Of a DNA stretch of 64,000 bases, positions 1 through 11,103 are shown one piece after another (the first letter of the stretch is position 1; the number at the start of each line of letters is the position of its first letter). The notes under the pieces were generated by a model. The model was not told the origin of the DNA, did not search any database, and saw only the letters and a list, made by a program, of their open reading frames with translations. The DNA is from Vibrio inusitatus (GTDB taxonomy: Bacteria > Pseudomonadota > Gammaproteobacteria > Enterobacterales > Vibrionaceae): positions 1,483,610 through 1,547,609 of the forward strand of contig AP024879.1 of the NCBI GenBank assembly GCA_024346935.1, written 5' to 3'. A program made the translations under genes and the position numbers.

Positions 1-1
1 A

Positions 2-169
2 TTGATTCCCAAAAAAATTGCACAGCACATCACAGATGAATTAGATGTGGAAAAGATAATTGCAATAAAGCCTAATTATTCGAAACCTAAGATATTAGCT
101 GCAGATAATGGTTTGCTGTCAGCAAGCTTGGGGGCTGCAACTCTTCCGTTCTTTAAAGCATTTTCTTGA
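2..169 (+). CDS. C-terminal fragment of a ROK-like protein (partial)
   Basis: An open frame enters from the left edge and stops at TGA 167-169, giving about 55 residues. The tail contains the pattern ADNGLLSASLGAATLPFF, which resembles the end of ROK-family sugar-responsive repressors and kinases. Only the extreme C terminus is visible, so the DNA-binding or kinase part cannot be judged. A sugar-responsive ROK repressor would fit the glycosidase next door, but that is inference from position. Confidence 0.4.
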   Translation: MIPKKIAQHITDELDVEKIIAIKPNYSKPKILAADNGLLSASLGAATLPFFKAFS

Positions 170-385
170 TTAACAATCACGTCGAAATAGTCTCTTAGAC
201 GCAACGAATTTTACAATGAACATCACTGCTAGATGCGCTGACTCGGCTAACTTTTAGTATGGAAAACACGTGCCACCGAAGTGAGAATTGAATGTGTGTT
301 AACGAGTTTTGGATAGGGCTAAGCCACAAAATCGGCATTGATCTTATGAACGCTAAAAGTATTGCATATTGGAATAGAATTTGAA

Positions 386-423
386 TAAAAATGCCAAATC
401 ACCCAGTGTGGCGATTTGGCATT
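386..423 (-). terminator. Rho-independent terminator of the GH3 gene
   Basis: An 11-bp perfect inverted repeat (AATGCCAAATC at 390-400, GATTTGGCATT at 413-423) surrounds a 12-nt loop. Read on the minus strand the stem is followed by a T-rich run (TTTTATTC). It lies 16 nt past the glycosidase stop codon. Confidence 0.8.
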
Positions 424-438
424 AGTCAATCGATAGAC

Positions 439-2640
439 TTAAGCCACAACGTTGAATTTGGCAGTGTGCAAATCGCAGTCTTTGGAACTCGCTCCTACCA
501 TGAGTTCAAAATCACCGGGCTCTACAACTCGTTCTAGTGCGGAGTTGATTAGGGCTAGGTCATCAAATGCAATTGTCATGTTAACCACTTTGCTTTCGCC
601 GGCTTTAAGGGTAATACGCTCAAATGCTCGTAAGCTCTTGATTTCAGTGGTTACGGAACTGAATAGGTCATTGAAATATGCCTGAACAATTTCCACTCCA
701 TCTTGCTCGCCCACATTGGTCACTCTTATGCTGAATTTAAGATCCTCACCAGCAGATAGAGTAGGGTTTTCGACCTGTAGTTCAGAGTATGCATATTGGG
801 TGTATGACAGCCCTTCACCAAATGCGAATAACGGCGTTTCAGGCATGTCGATATAGCGTTCTTGATTATCTAGATCCGCTTCCAATTGGGCATGCCACCC
901 TGAGTATTTATTATAATAAACAGGCACCTGGCCTACATGATGAGGGAACGATATTGTGAGTTTTCCGCTTGGATTGAAGTGCCCAAATAGAAGTTCTGCT
1001 AGCGCTTGGCCACCTTTACAGCCTGGATTGAATGCAGAGACAACAGCGTTACATTGTTCAATCATCTTAGGAATAGTCAGTGGTTTTGATGCGACTAGAA
1101 TGCCCACTACAGGGGTTCCAGTTTGACTCACCGCTTCAATTAATTCATTTTGATAGCCACTTAAATCGAGATTTGCGCGATCATGAAACTCACCATTTTG
1201 TTTTAGCGTATCGCCAACACAAGCAATCACCACGTCAGCCGATTGTGCCGCGTCACGCGCCTTCTCTAGCTCTTCAAATTCGTTATCTAGGCAGTCTGCC
1301 CCCTTGATATATTCCACTTCAAATCCTTGCTCCTGTCCCATTTGTTGTAAGGCAGCTAGAGGGGTGATGGTGTGGCCTCGGTGGTAGTTTTCGTGAGTGG
1401 CTTCTGCTTGCATAGAGCCAAATGACCAATCACCTAATTGAGCGATAATGTCGTTGGCATTAGGTCCAACAACGAGCACTTTTTTGAGTTGGTTTGCTGA
1501 AAGCGGCAATACATTTTCATTTTTCAAAAGCACTAAGCTTTTACGGCTAGCTTCAAGGGATATCTCCCATGACTCATCACTGCCTAGGAGTGCTTTTCGC
1601 TCTAAAGAGGTGTAGCGGTTTTCGTCAAACAAGCCTAGCTTAAATTTGGCCTCTAGAATTCGTCGCACAGAATCATCGATGAGAGAAATGTCGACGAGCC
1701 CTTCTTCTACCAGTTCTATGGCTGATGGGTAGAATTCTGGTGTTGTCATCATCATATCGTTGCCACCGACTAATGCTTTGTAACTCGCTTCTTTTAGGGT
1801 AGCCGCCACGCCTTGTTTGTCATGCAACGAACCTACGTTATTCCAGTCAGTGACAATAAAACCATCCAGCCCCCATTGTTCTTTCGCTACTGTTTTTAAT
1901 AACCAAGAGTTGGTGGTGCATGGTTCGCCATCAATGGACTGGTAGCCGGTCATTAACGTTGCGCATTTGGCTTGTTTGACGGCTTTTTCAAATGGAGGCA
2001 GGAACAATGAAAGCAGTTTTCTTCTTGAAGTATCGGCTTCATACGAATCACGTCCTCCTAGAGTCTCTCCATAACCGACATAATGCTTGGCGCACGCTAA
2101 GATAGAGTGTTGGCTAGTAAAATCGTTACCTTGATAACCGACGATGGTAGATGCCGCAAGTTCACCGATTAACCATGGGTCTTCACCATAGGTCTCATCA
2201 ACACGGCCCCAACGAGGATCTCTAGCAACGCAGAGTACAGGAGAGAATGTCCAGTGCTGGCCAGAAGCGCGAGTTTCAAATGCGGTTACTTGGGCCATTC
2301 TTTCCATTAAACTCTTGTCCCAAGAGCAAGAAGCACTCAACTGAGTAGGAAATACGGTCGCATCGTCTTCAAAGCAATGACCGTGTATGGCATCAATACC
2401 GAAGATCAGCGGAATACCGAGGCGTGTGTTAGCGGCGCGGTCTTGAAGTTGCTGTGGTTGCTCTCCCGTGCAGTGCAGGTAACTGCCCACATTCATTGCT
2501 TCTAGGTTATCCACATGAATTTGGTCATGTGCAGGAAGTTGTAGCATTTGGCCCACTTTTTCTTCAAGCGTCATGCGAGAGAGAAGATCATCTAGGCGTT
2601 CTTTAACATTAAGTTTTGGGTTCTGGTAAGGGTGAGTCAT
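439..2640 (-). CDS. Glycoside hydrolase family 3 beta-glucosidase
   Basis: A 733-residue GH3 enzyme with the usual layout: (beta/alpha)8 domain with KH at 185-186 and the nucleophile region VTDW at about 263-266 (Asp265 the likely nucleophile), then the alpha/beta sandwich, then a fibronectin-III-like C-terminal domain (about 645-730). It should release terminal beta-glucose (or xylose) units from oligosaccharides. No signal peptide is visible, so a cytoplasmic enzyme acting on imported oligosaccharides is likely. GGAGAA precedes the ATG. It is transcribed divergently from an AraC-type regulator 89 bp away, which probably controls it. Substrate preference cannot be read from sequence. Confidence 0.9.
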   Translation of the reverse strand: MTHPYQNPKLNVKERLDDLLSRMTLEEKVGQMLQLPAHDQIHVDNLEAMNVGSYLHCTGEQPQQLQDRAANTRLGIPLIFGIDAIHGHCFEDDATVFPTQLSASCSWDKSLMERMAQVTAFETRASGQHWTFSPVLCVARDPRWGRVDETYGEDPWLIGELAASTIVGYQGNDFTSQHSILACAKHYVGYGETLGGRDSYEADTSRRKLLSLFLPPFEKAVKQAKCATLMTGYQSIDGEPCTTNSWLLKTVAKEQWGLDGFIVTDWNNVGSLHDKQGVAATLKEASYKALVGGNDMMMTTPEFYPSAIELVEEGLVDISLIDDSVRRILEAKFKLGLFDENRYTSLERKALLGSDESWEISLEASRKSLVLLKNENVLPLSANQLKKVLVVGPNANDIIAQLGDWSFGSMQAEATHENYHRGHTITPLAALQQMGQEQGFEVEYIKGADCLDNEFEELEKARDAAQSADVVIACVGDTLKQNGEFHDRANLDLSGYQNELIEAVSQTGTPVVGILVASKPLTIPKMIEQCNAVVSAFNPGCKGGQALAELLFGHFNPSGKLTISFPHHVGQVPVYYNKYSGWHAQLEADLDNQERYIDMPETPLFAFGEGLSYTQYAYSELQVENPTLSAGEDLKFSIRVTNVGEQDGVEIVQAYFNDLFSSVTTEIKSLRAFERITLKAGESKVVNMTIAFDDLALINSALERVVEPGDFELMVGASSKDCDLHTAKFNVVA

Positions 2641-2729
2641 CTTTGGTTCTCCAGTAATTTTGATTTACCTTAAGCTCTTGATGCTCTATAAACCTTGTAA
2701 AAAGCGACATTTACTAGCATTATTCCGAC

Positions 2730-3611
2730 ATGATAACGACATATAGACTTAGCTCTCACCTTCTTCACCCACATATTCCGTTCTGTATTCAGCCAGCAAT
2801 ACACGATGGGGCGTTTCACTTACATCGACATGATTTTTCTGAGTTGATGATAGTGTTGTCAGGTCAAGCAGAGCATATTGTTGGCAATAAGCGCTCTATG
2901 ATTAAAACTGGCGATGTCTTTGTCATGAATGGGTCTGTTGAGCATGGTTTTAGTAATGCCCATGAGTTGGTTATTTATAACCTGATGTTTGATGGACAGA
3001 AGCCTTATTTTGAGACCTCAGGGATTCGCGTTTTACCGGGTTATCAAGCTTTGTTTAATATTGATCCGCTAGCTCGTGAGCAAGAATCTGAAGTACCGTA
3101 TCTCAATTTGAAAGAGAGTACTTTGGCTAAAGTAGAACTGTTGCTAAAGGAAATAGAGGAGGAATACACCAGTGCTGCGCTTGGATTTGAGTCGGCATTA
3201 GTTGCCTTGCTACAGCACCTGTCAATCTTGCTAGTGCGTAATTACCCTGAACAAGCTAACCCTAAACAAAAGAATACCTTAGCTCTGGCTCGTGCCTTGT
3301 CTTATATCGAGAAGAACTATTTTGAGCCTGATCTACGTGCGACTAATATTGCGGATAATAGCTTTTTAAGCACTCGTCAATTAGAACGATTATTTCATCA
3401 GTTCTTCCAAACCACACCTAGCCAATACTTGAGTGACCAAAGGATTTCTAGAGCTAAAGAATTATTGGTCAGTGATATCAATTTGAGTATCAACCAAATT
3501 GCTCAGAGCTGCGGCTTTAGTGACAGCAATTATTTCTCTCGCGTGTTTCGTAAGCAAATAGGAATACCCCCTAGGGATTACCGTAAGCAGGAGTTTGTAA
3601 ACAATAGGTAA
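2730..3611 (+). CDS. AraC-family transcriptional regulator (cupin plus HTH)
   Basis: A 293-residue protein with an N-terminal cupin sensor (about 10-110; HRHDFSELMIVLSG, then GDVFVMNGSVEHGF) and a C-terminal pair of helix-turn-helix motifs (about 190-288; the second ends SCGFSDSNYFSRVFRKQIG, a typical AraC signature). Architecture is like RhaS/RhaR and other sugar-responsive activators. It is divergent from the GH3 gene with only 89 bp between, so it most likely regulates that gene and itself. No clear Shine-Dalgarno precedes the ATG, so the start is less certain than the family. Confidence 0.85.
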   Translation: MITTYRLSSHLLHPHIPFCIQPAIHDGAFHLHRHDFSELMIVLSGQAEHIVGNKRSMIKTGDVFVMNGSVEHGFSNAHELVIYNLMFDGQKPYFETSGIRVLPGYQALFNIDPLAREQESEVPYLNLKESTLAKVELLLKEIEEEYTSAALGFESALVALLQHLSILLVRNYPEQANPKQKNTLALARALSYIEKNYFEPDLRATNIADNSFLSTRQLERLFHQFFQTTPSQYLSDQRISRAKELLVSDINLSINQIAQSCGFSDSNYFSRVFRKQIGIPPRDYRKQEFVNNR

Positions 3612-3979
3612 GCTTGAATAGAATTAAGGTAACCTCACTATGGCACTATTTTAGTGATGCGGTATCTGTCATCGAAGACCGCGCGCTTTGGTTATTATAT
3701 TGAGTTGTAATGTCATCATCCATACTGAAACTGATAGAAGAGATACATAAAGTCGTGATGGCAATTAGTTTTTTAAGCAATGGTGTGACCTCGATAATGA
3801 CCTGGTAAGCGTGATGCTATAGATTCGGAAGAGTTTCATTGCGACTATCTTAGCGGATAGATCCAGATGTTACTTACCACTACGCGCCAGTTGAAAGTGT
3901 AACTTAGGTTACTTTTTGCAGATTGTTTGTTTAGGGAAAATCTATTATCGACATACTGCTTAGCTAAAACTTCTTAGAC
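3612..3979. other. Intergenic region without a recognisable gene
   Basis: AT-rich spacer between two convergent genes. The only structure I see is a short hairpin (GTAAC 3899-3903, GTTAC 3908-3912) followed by five T residues, too weak to call a terminator with confidence. No coding-like frame was found. Confidence 0.4.
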
Positions 3980-4942
3980 TTATCTATTGCTGATAACCTG
4001 AATTGCTTGGTTTGTTAATGCTTCGGTATAGTCATTGATTTTCCAATGGGTTGGACACCAGCCTTTGACGAAACGTTGAAAGTCGGCCCATGCAATGCAA
4101 AACAGTGATCGCCATGCACTCTCCACCTCTTGAGCGTTGAGATTAGGTTGAGTGTTCTTGATAGCCTCTTTTAAGTGCCTAAAATAAGTATCCAATATCC
4201 ACTGCTCTTTTTGAGCGCACTGCTGTGGAGTGACTGCGCTACTCATAAATAGCGCGACATCTTTCATTGCACAGCCTTTACCTACATATTGAAAATCAAC
4301 CGCGGCGGCTTTCTCGCCATCGGCGGTAAAACAGAAATTGGCTAGCTTTGCGTCCCCATGAACCAGAGTTTGAAAAGGTGCGCCTTTGAGGATTTGATCT
4401 AGCTGTTGTGCATGCTCTTTCAATATTGAGTCTTCTAAAGCTTCGAGCTCATCGGGTCGCGTTTCGATATGCCAATACGTGCCAATGTCCCAAAGATTTT
4501 TGCCTTCGTTTTCAATATGAGTAGCGTGAAACCATGCCAGCCACTTTAAGCAAGCATTCAAATGCACATTATTGGCCTCAGTAGTGGTTTGGTTGTAACC
4601 CAACTGCTGTAAATCTTGCATCACTAACAAGCATGTACTCTCAGACTCAACAACCTTGATAGGTAGGGGAGCTGGACAGTTTGCATGAAGCTCGGGAGCA
4701 AAGTCTTGATACCAATGGAGCTCCACCTGATACGAGAGAACCTTTCGTTGATGGGATAGTGTGGTATTCCAACCCCTAGGATGGTTTTGTATTTCAGGTA
4801 AGGTGATATGTTTAACGATGATGCTCATATCATCGATAAATAAGCGCACCAATTCACCATAGCCTCCCCACAAAGTTTGAATTTTTTGAGCACTGTGAAG
4901 TTGCTTATAACCCAATTGTTGAATTAAAAGTGTGTAGTCCAT
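3980..4942 (-). CDS. Aminoglycoside/choline-kinase-like phosphotransferase
   Basis: Protein-kinase-like phosphotransferase of about 320 residues. The catalytic loop LVHGDAKLANFCF and the metal-binding AAVDFQYVGKG segment match the Brenner-type HGDxxxxN and D motifs of the APH/EcKinase group. These enzymes phosphorylate small alcohols or amino-sugars; the substrate here is unknown. The longer frame begins with TTG at 4984, but an in-frame ATG at 4942 starts the compact MDYTLLIQQLGY segment and is preferred. No linked gene gives away the substrate. Confidence 0.75.
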   Translation of the reverse strand: MDYTLLIQQLGYKQLHSAQKIQTLWGGYGELVRLFIDDMSIIVKHITLPEIQNHPRGWNTTLSHQRKVLSYQVELHWYQDFAPELHANCPAPLPIKVVESESTCLLVMQDLQQLGYNQTTTEANNVHLNACLKWLAWFHATHIENEGKNLWDIGTYWHIETRPDELEALEDSILKEHAQQLDQILKGAPFQTLVHGDAKLANFCFTADGEKAAAVDFQYVGKGCAMKDVALFMSSAVTPQQCAQKEQWILDTYFRHLKEAIKNTQPNLNAQEVESAWRSLFCIAWADFQRFVKGWCPTHWKINDYTEALTNQAIQVISNR

Positions 4943-5093
4943 GATGAGGTAAACGACCTGCGAGTAGAGCGATGGTGTTGGCAATGTATCATACAGACAT
5001 AATTCATAGCTTAGTTTATTTGCAAGTAAAGACGGCTAGGCTAGAGCGCTTTCGCCGTATTAACACCATTTCCTGAGATAAACCTAAATAGTT

Positions 5094-5117
5094 TAGAGCT
5101 AGAGCTAGAGCTAGAGC
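5094..5117. repeat. Hexamer repeat over the batD stop codon
   Basis: Four perfect copies of TAGAGC (plus strand) run from 5094 to 5117. Read on the minus strand they give CTC TAG repeated in the batD frame, so the stop codon is duplicated in tandem beyond the true end at 5111-5113. Confidence 0.8.
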
Positions 5118-6724
5118 TTAGCGAGTTGTTCTTTGTGTTGAGCAGTGTTGGTTCTAGCTTGCTCTATCAAATTAATTAATTCGCTGATATTCCATTTAGT
5201 AGGCACTTGCCCAAATACTGTCTGGTTCATTTTACTCATCTCCTGGCGAATACTCTGGGCGTCTTCCGGGGTTATATTGTGAGTGTTTAGCCATTGCTCT
5301 AGTAGCGATTGAGCCTTGATAGTATCTCTATTTTTAATCGATTTTATTAGCTCTGACTTTATAGGCTGGGGTTTAGCTTCGCTTTGATTGACAGAGGAAC
5401 ATGAACCTTGCTTCCTTGCACGTAACCACATCATAGTAGAGAGTACCCACAAGCAGGCAAAGAGTGCGGTTAGCATTGGCCAATAGCCACTGTCTTTAAT
5501 AGGTTGAGTGTTAGTCGTTGGTGGTTGCGATAAAAGAGGAACGCCAGCTGAAGAGCCGTTGGCATTGACTGTGACACTCAATCCTTTTACTTCACTCGTC
5601 TGTGCTTTTTTGTTTGCAGAGTCCCACCATTGGACAGGCACGCTTGGTAAGACAAATTCACCGCTTCTTTTGGCAATGAGCACCTGCTTGGTGATCATGG
5701 TTACTGAGCCGTCATCATTATTATTAAACGCGGGTTTCTCACTGTAGACACGAAAAGCCTCAGGATTATTGATGGTCAGATTTGGTAATTGCGAAGCACT
5801 GAGCCCAGTTGCAGTGAGTGCTATCGTTCGCGTAAGGGAATCGCCTTCGTCTATAACCACTGAATCATCTGAGAGCTCTTTATTGTTATCCAGTTGCCAA
5901 CGTTGAGATAGATTTAACTTAGACGTTGGTAGCCATGCGCCGTGGTAGTCAGCGGGTATGGGAAGTACTTTCAAGGCGACTTGTGATGATTTCCCGTCAA
6001 GTGTAATGAGGCGGTTACCTGTACGACTATTTCCGTAGCGAACAGCTCCGGTCAATGTCGGAATTTTTATCGAAAAGTCACCGCTATTGTTTGCTGTTAC
6101 TCGAAACTCTTGATCAATGATCAGCACCTCAACGCCATCAAGTACTGCTTGATACTGCTTAGGCTCTGATAGAGGTTCAATCTGTAAACCTGGCGCAAGG
6201 GGCTGGGTTAGGTTAGGGTTTTGCAATCTACGAGGATCTACCTTAACGATGATGCGAGCATCTAGTTTTGTGCTTTCATTGGGATACAGCTCTTTCTTGC
6301 CAATCTTTGAACGCACTTCAATGATATCGTCGGTGTTTGGCATTTGTTCGCCAACCGTAACGTTAAGTGTAATTGGGGTTGTTGTCGCTTCATTCACTTT
6401 AAAGCTTGGAATGGTGACTGCCCCTGTTTTTTGTGGGGCAATAGACACGGTCCATATACTGCTATCGGAGCGCTTTCCGTTGATGATATTTACCGAAGAG
6501 CTGAAACTTGGCCTTCCTACATAGAAATTATCAGACAGAGTATCAAAGTTGATTTTGCTACCATCAAGCTTCTCGTCGGCTGCGACCTTTAACTGAATAA
6601 TCTCATCCTTAGAGACACTCGTTTTACTGACGCTTGCCGTCACATTAAGTGCCCACGAGGAGAAGCTACAAGCCAAGCCTGTAACCAGTGTTAATGTGGT
6701 GAAGAGGGGTTTAAATTTAATCAT
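5111..6724 (-). CDS. batD: BatD-family exported protein
   Basis: A 537-residue protein with a signal peptide (hydrophobic LFTTLTLVTGLACSFSSWA), a long beta-rich extracytoplasmic region (repeated patterns such as VKVDPRRLQNP and PSVPVQWWDSANKK), one membrane helix near 416-436 and a cytoplasmic tail. This is the layout of BatD proteins (called 'oxygen tolerance'), the last gene of MoxR-Bat operons; molecular function is unproven. The open frame extends to a TTG at 6736, but that overlaps the end of the upstream gene; ATG 6724 lies 5 nt after its stop and is chosen. The 3' end runs into a hexamer repeat. Confidence 0.85.
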   Translation of the reverse strand: MIKFKPLFTTLTLVTGLACSFSSWALNVTASVSKTSVSKDEIIQLKVAADEKLDGSKINFDTLSDNFYVGRPSFSSSVNIINGKRSDSSIWTVSIAPQKTGAVTIPSFKVNEATTTPITLNVTVGEQMPNTDDIIEVRSKIGKKELYPNESTKLDARIIVKVDPRRLQNPNLTQPLAPGLQIEPLSEPKQYQAVLDGVEVLIIDQEFRVTANNSGDFSIKIPTLTGAVRYGNSRTGNRLITLDGKSSQVALKVLPIPADYHGAWLPTSKLNLSQRWQLDNNKELSDDSVVIDEGDSLTRTIALTATGLSASQLPNLTINNPEAFRVYSEKPAFNNNDDGSVTMITKQVLIAKRSGEFVLPSVPVQWWDSANKKAQTSEVKGLSVTVNANGSSAGVPLLSQPPTTNTQPIKDSGYWPMLTALFACLWVLSTMMWLRARKQGSCSSVNQSEAKPQPIKSELIKSIKNRDTIKAQSLLEQWLNTHNITPEDAQSIRQEMSKMNQTVFGQVPTKWNISELINLIEQARTNTAQHKEQLAKL

Positions 6725-6729
6725 TACGG

Positions 6730-8617
<1,888 letters not shown>

Positions 8618-8628
<11 letters not shown>

Positions 8629-9586
8629 TTCTCCTTATCATCACAGTGATTATAATCAGCAGTAATCCAATCAATGCAGGCCACATGAACCATTCTGTTC
8701 TTGGTCTCCAAGATTGAGTGGCTTTTTGGATAGGTTGCAAGGCATTGATGGTGTCGTAAATAGTAGCTAAATCCTTCGCATCTCTAGCCCTAAAGTATTG
8801 ACCGCCGGTCATATCTGCTATCTTGATTAATGTCTTCTCGTCAAGGTCTTCTGCTGTGTTCACGGTGCGAGTCATAAAGAAGCTTTGTACCTGCATCTCT
8901 CCAGCACCGACGCCGATAGTGTAGATAGTGGTGTTGAACTTCTTAGCTATTTCTGCGGCTTGAATCGGGTCTAAAACACCAGAGTTATTGCTACCATCAC
9001 TGAGCAGTACCATGACCCGCTGAGGCGCATCACTATCGACAAAAGTTTTGGTTGCCAAACCAATACCATCACCAATAGCGGTTTGTGTGCCGATGAGCTT
9101 TAACACAGTCTGATCCAGTTGTGTTTTTATCGTTTCACGATCGAAAGTCAACGGTGTTTGCAAGTAGGCATGATCCGCAAAATACACCAGCCCTAATCGA
9201 TCTCCTGTACGTTTGTCGACAAAATCAGACACCACTTGTTTAACTGCGGTGAGTCTGTCGATGTAATCATTGCCTTCTCTCATGTCTTCTTGGCTCATGG
9301 AGTAAGATAGATCGATAACCAACATCATGTCTCTGTGCTTTGGGTGTACTTCTATAGGGTCGCCGTACCAAACAGGTCTCGCACTGGCGATGACTAACAA
9401 AATCCAAGCTAAAATGGCGAATAGCTGTGTAATCTTCTTTGTTTTATCGTGTGTCACGGTGGCTTGCGTGACATGGGGCAGAACAATCAACGATGAAGAT
9501 CTCTGTTCCCTTAGAACGCGAAAAGCCAAATAGGGTAGAGGTATCGCAAAGAGCATCCACCACCATTCAAAGGTAAAACCACTCAT
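8618..9586 (-). CDS. batA: BatA-like von Willebrand A membrane protein
   Basis: A 322-residue protein with N-terminal hydrophobic segments (about 8-23 and 53-70), a VWA domain with MIDAS residues DLSYS at 92-96 and a later LLSDGSNNSG, and a C-terminal membrane helix (about 300-318). The set is typical of BatA proteins next to MoxR ATPases; the metal-ion-dependent adhesion site suggests protein binding in the periplasm or at the membrane. The start ATG overlaps the upstream stop (ATGA), so translation is probably coupled. Confidence 0.88.
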
Positions 9587-10077
9587 GATGCGTTCCAGTC
9601 TTTGTATTTTCTTTTCGGTGGCAGTGCATGCTCAATCCAATAGCCACAGTCTTCAATTAAGGATGTGTTGATTGCGTGATCGTTCACCCCTGATGAGTAC
9701 AAGACTGATTGCCACTGCTCTTTATTAGGAGAGAAGCGAGGTGTGGCAAGCTGCGAGTCCAAAAACGCTAACCACTCTGCTCCGGTCAATTTAGCGATAT
9801 CGTTGCGCGGGAAGTAACTCAACGCAGCCTGTCGCAATAACTCTTGAACTTCTGAAGCGGTAAGGCTGTTTGAACCTTGCTTTAGGATGTGCAGCGCGGC
9901 TTTTTTAGCTCGGCTTTTATTTCGTAGTTTGCGCTGAATTATAAAGCTCAAGATAAGAGCGATAGCAACAAGTGCAAATAGGCTCCAGTAACCCCAAGGT
10001 AGGGGCCAAAAGCTAGGCTCGAGCGGTAAGTGAAGAGGTTTTAGTGGCAAGGTGTGTGCCTGTTCAATTTGACTCAT
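9583..10077 (-). CDS. DUF4381-family membrane protein of the MoxR operon
   Basis: A 164-residue protein with one strong membrane helix (WSLFALVAIALILSFII, about 33-50) followed by a cytoplasmic, basic, helical region. This matches DUF4381 proteins found between DUF58 and VWA genes in MoxR operons; biochemical role unknown. The longest frame begins at 10158 inside the preceding gene; ATG 10077 lies 10 nt after that gene's stop and yields a normal-looking N terminus (MSQIEQAHTLPL), so it is preferred. Confidence 0.8.
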   Translation of the reverse strand: MSQIEQAHTLPLKPLHLPLEPSFWPLPWGYWSLFALVAIALILSFIIQRKLRNKSRAKKAALHILKQGSNSLTASEVQELLRQAALSYFPRNDIAKLTGAEWLAFLDSQLATPRFSPNKEQWQSVLYSSGVNDHAINTSLIEDCGYWIEHALPPKRKYKDWNAS

Positions 10078-10087
10078 GTAGTAATAC

Positions 10088-11092
10088 TTAAAAAGGGTGC
10101 TGTAGCAATTGTTGTAATAGCGGTGAGCCGCTGGAAACCTGCGAGAGCGTAATGCCATATTGGCTCAGTTGCTCGCTTAACTGCTGTTGTTGATGCGTGA
10201 ATGCGTGTTTTATGGAATCTTTGGCCTTGCTACTGGATAAATTCACTGAGAAAACCTGATCTCTGCCTTGCAGTGTTTGTATGCCTTTAGCTTGAGTATT
10301 CCCAAGCTCTATTGGGTCGTAAATCTGTATTGCTCTCACTCGGTTCTGTGCAGCCATTTGACTTATTGAGGTAATGTCTTGCTCAGAAAGAGTCGAGAAG
10401 TCACTAATAAGAATCAACTCACTACCTTTATGACACAGGTTGGCAAGGGCTGGAAAGGGATCACGTCGCTCGATTACGTGAGGGGCCGAGGCTATCGTGC
10501 TCAAGCTTTGATTGTGAATCTCACACAAGCGATTAAGTAGCTGAAGCACCGCGGTCTTTGAGCTTGATGGGCGGATCTCTGTCAGTGTATCACCGCAGCG
10601 AATCATCGCACCTACTCTGTCCTTGCTGCCGATGGCAATCCAAGAGAGCAATGCAGCTAGATGGCAAAGCTGCACAGATTTTAATAACAGTTGAGTTCCG
10701 GTGAACATACTTGGGGTAAGGTCGATAAACAGTACGACCGGGCGTTCACGCTCTTCAGTAAATAGTTTTGTGTGCACTTTTCCTGTTCGTGCGGTTACGC
10801 GCCAATCAATTTGACGTACATCATCGCCGACTTGATATTGACGTACCTCTGAGAAGGTCATTCCTCTGCCTTTACGCGAGCTTGTATGCTGGCCATTAAG
10901 CTGGGACCAAAGACTTTTCGCGGGTGGTTGCCAGCGCTTACCGTGGATCTGATAGAAGCTCAACTCTTCAACACTCACCGCCACACCATTAGTGGCAGTA
11001 GGCAAATTACCTGAAGCAATTGTCTGTTCAAGCAGATTCGTGCTGTTGGTCTTTGTAGTAAATAAGCGGCGTAGTTTAAGGCGTTCAAACAT
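10088..11092 (-). CDS. DUF58-domain protein (VWA-like, MoxR partner)
   Basis: A 334-residue soluble protein containing the DUF58 signature: SEVRQYQVGDDVRQIDWR followed by TARTGKVHTKLF (about 77-106), then a VWA-like fold with VVLFIDLTPSMF. DUF58 proteins are coded next to MoxR ATPases almost everywhere and probably form part of the same complex. It starts 11 nt after moxR ends and is followed closely by the DUF4381 gene, consistent with one transcript. Confidence 0.88.
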   Translation of the reverse strand: MFERLKLRRLFTTKTNSTNLLEQTIASGNLPTATNGVAVSVEELSFYQIHGKRWQPPAKSLWSQLNGQHTSSRKGRGMTFSEVRQYQVGDDVRQIDWRVTARTGKVHTKLFTEERERPVVLFIDLTPSMFTGTQLLLKSVQLCHLAALLSWIAIGSKDRVGAMIRCGDTLTEIRPSSSKTAVLQLLNRLCEIHNQSLSTIASAPHVIERRDPFPALANLCHKGSELILISDFSTLSEQDITSISQMAAQNRVRAIQIYDPIELGNTQAKGIQTLQGRDQVFSVNLSSSKAKDSIKHAFTHQQQQLSEQLSQYGITLSQVSSGSPLLQQLLQHPF

Positions 11093-11103
11093 AGTTAACG
11101 GCC

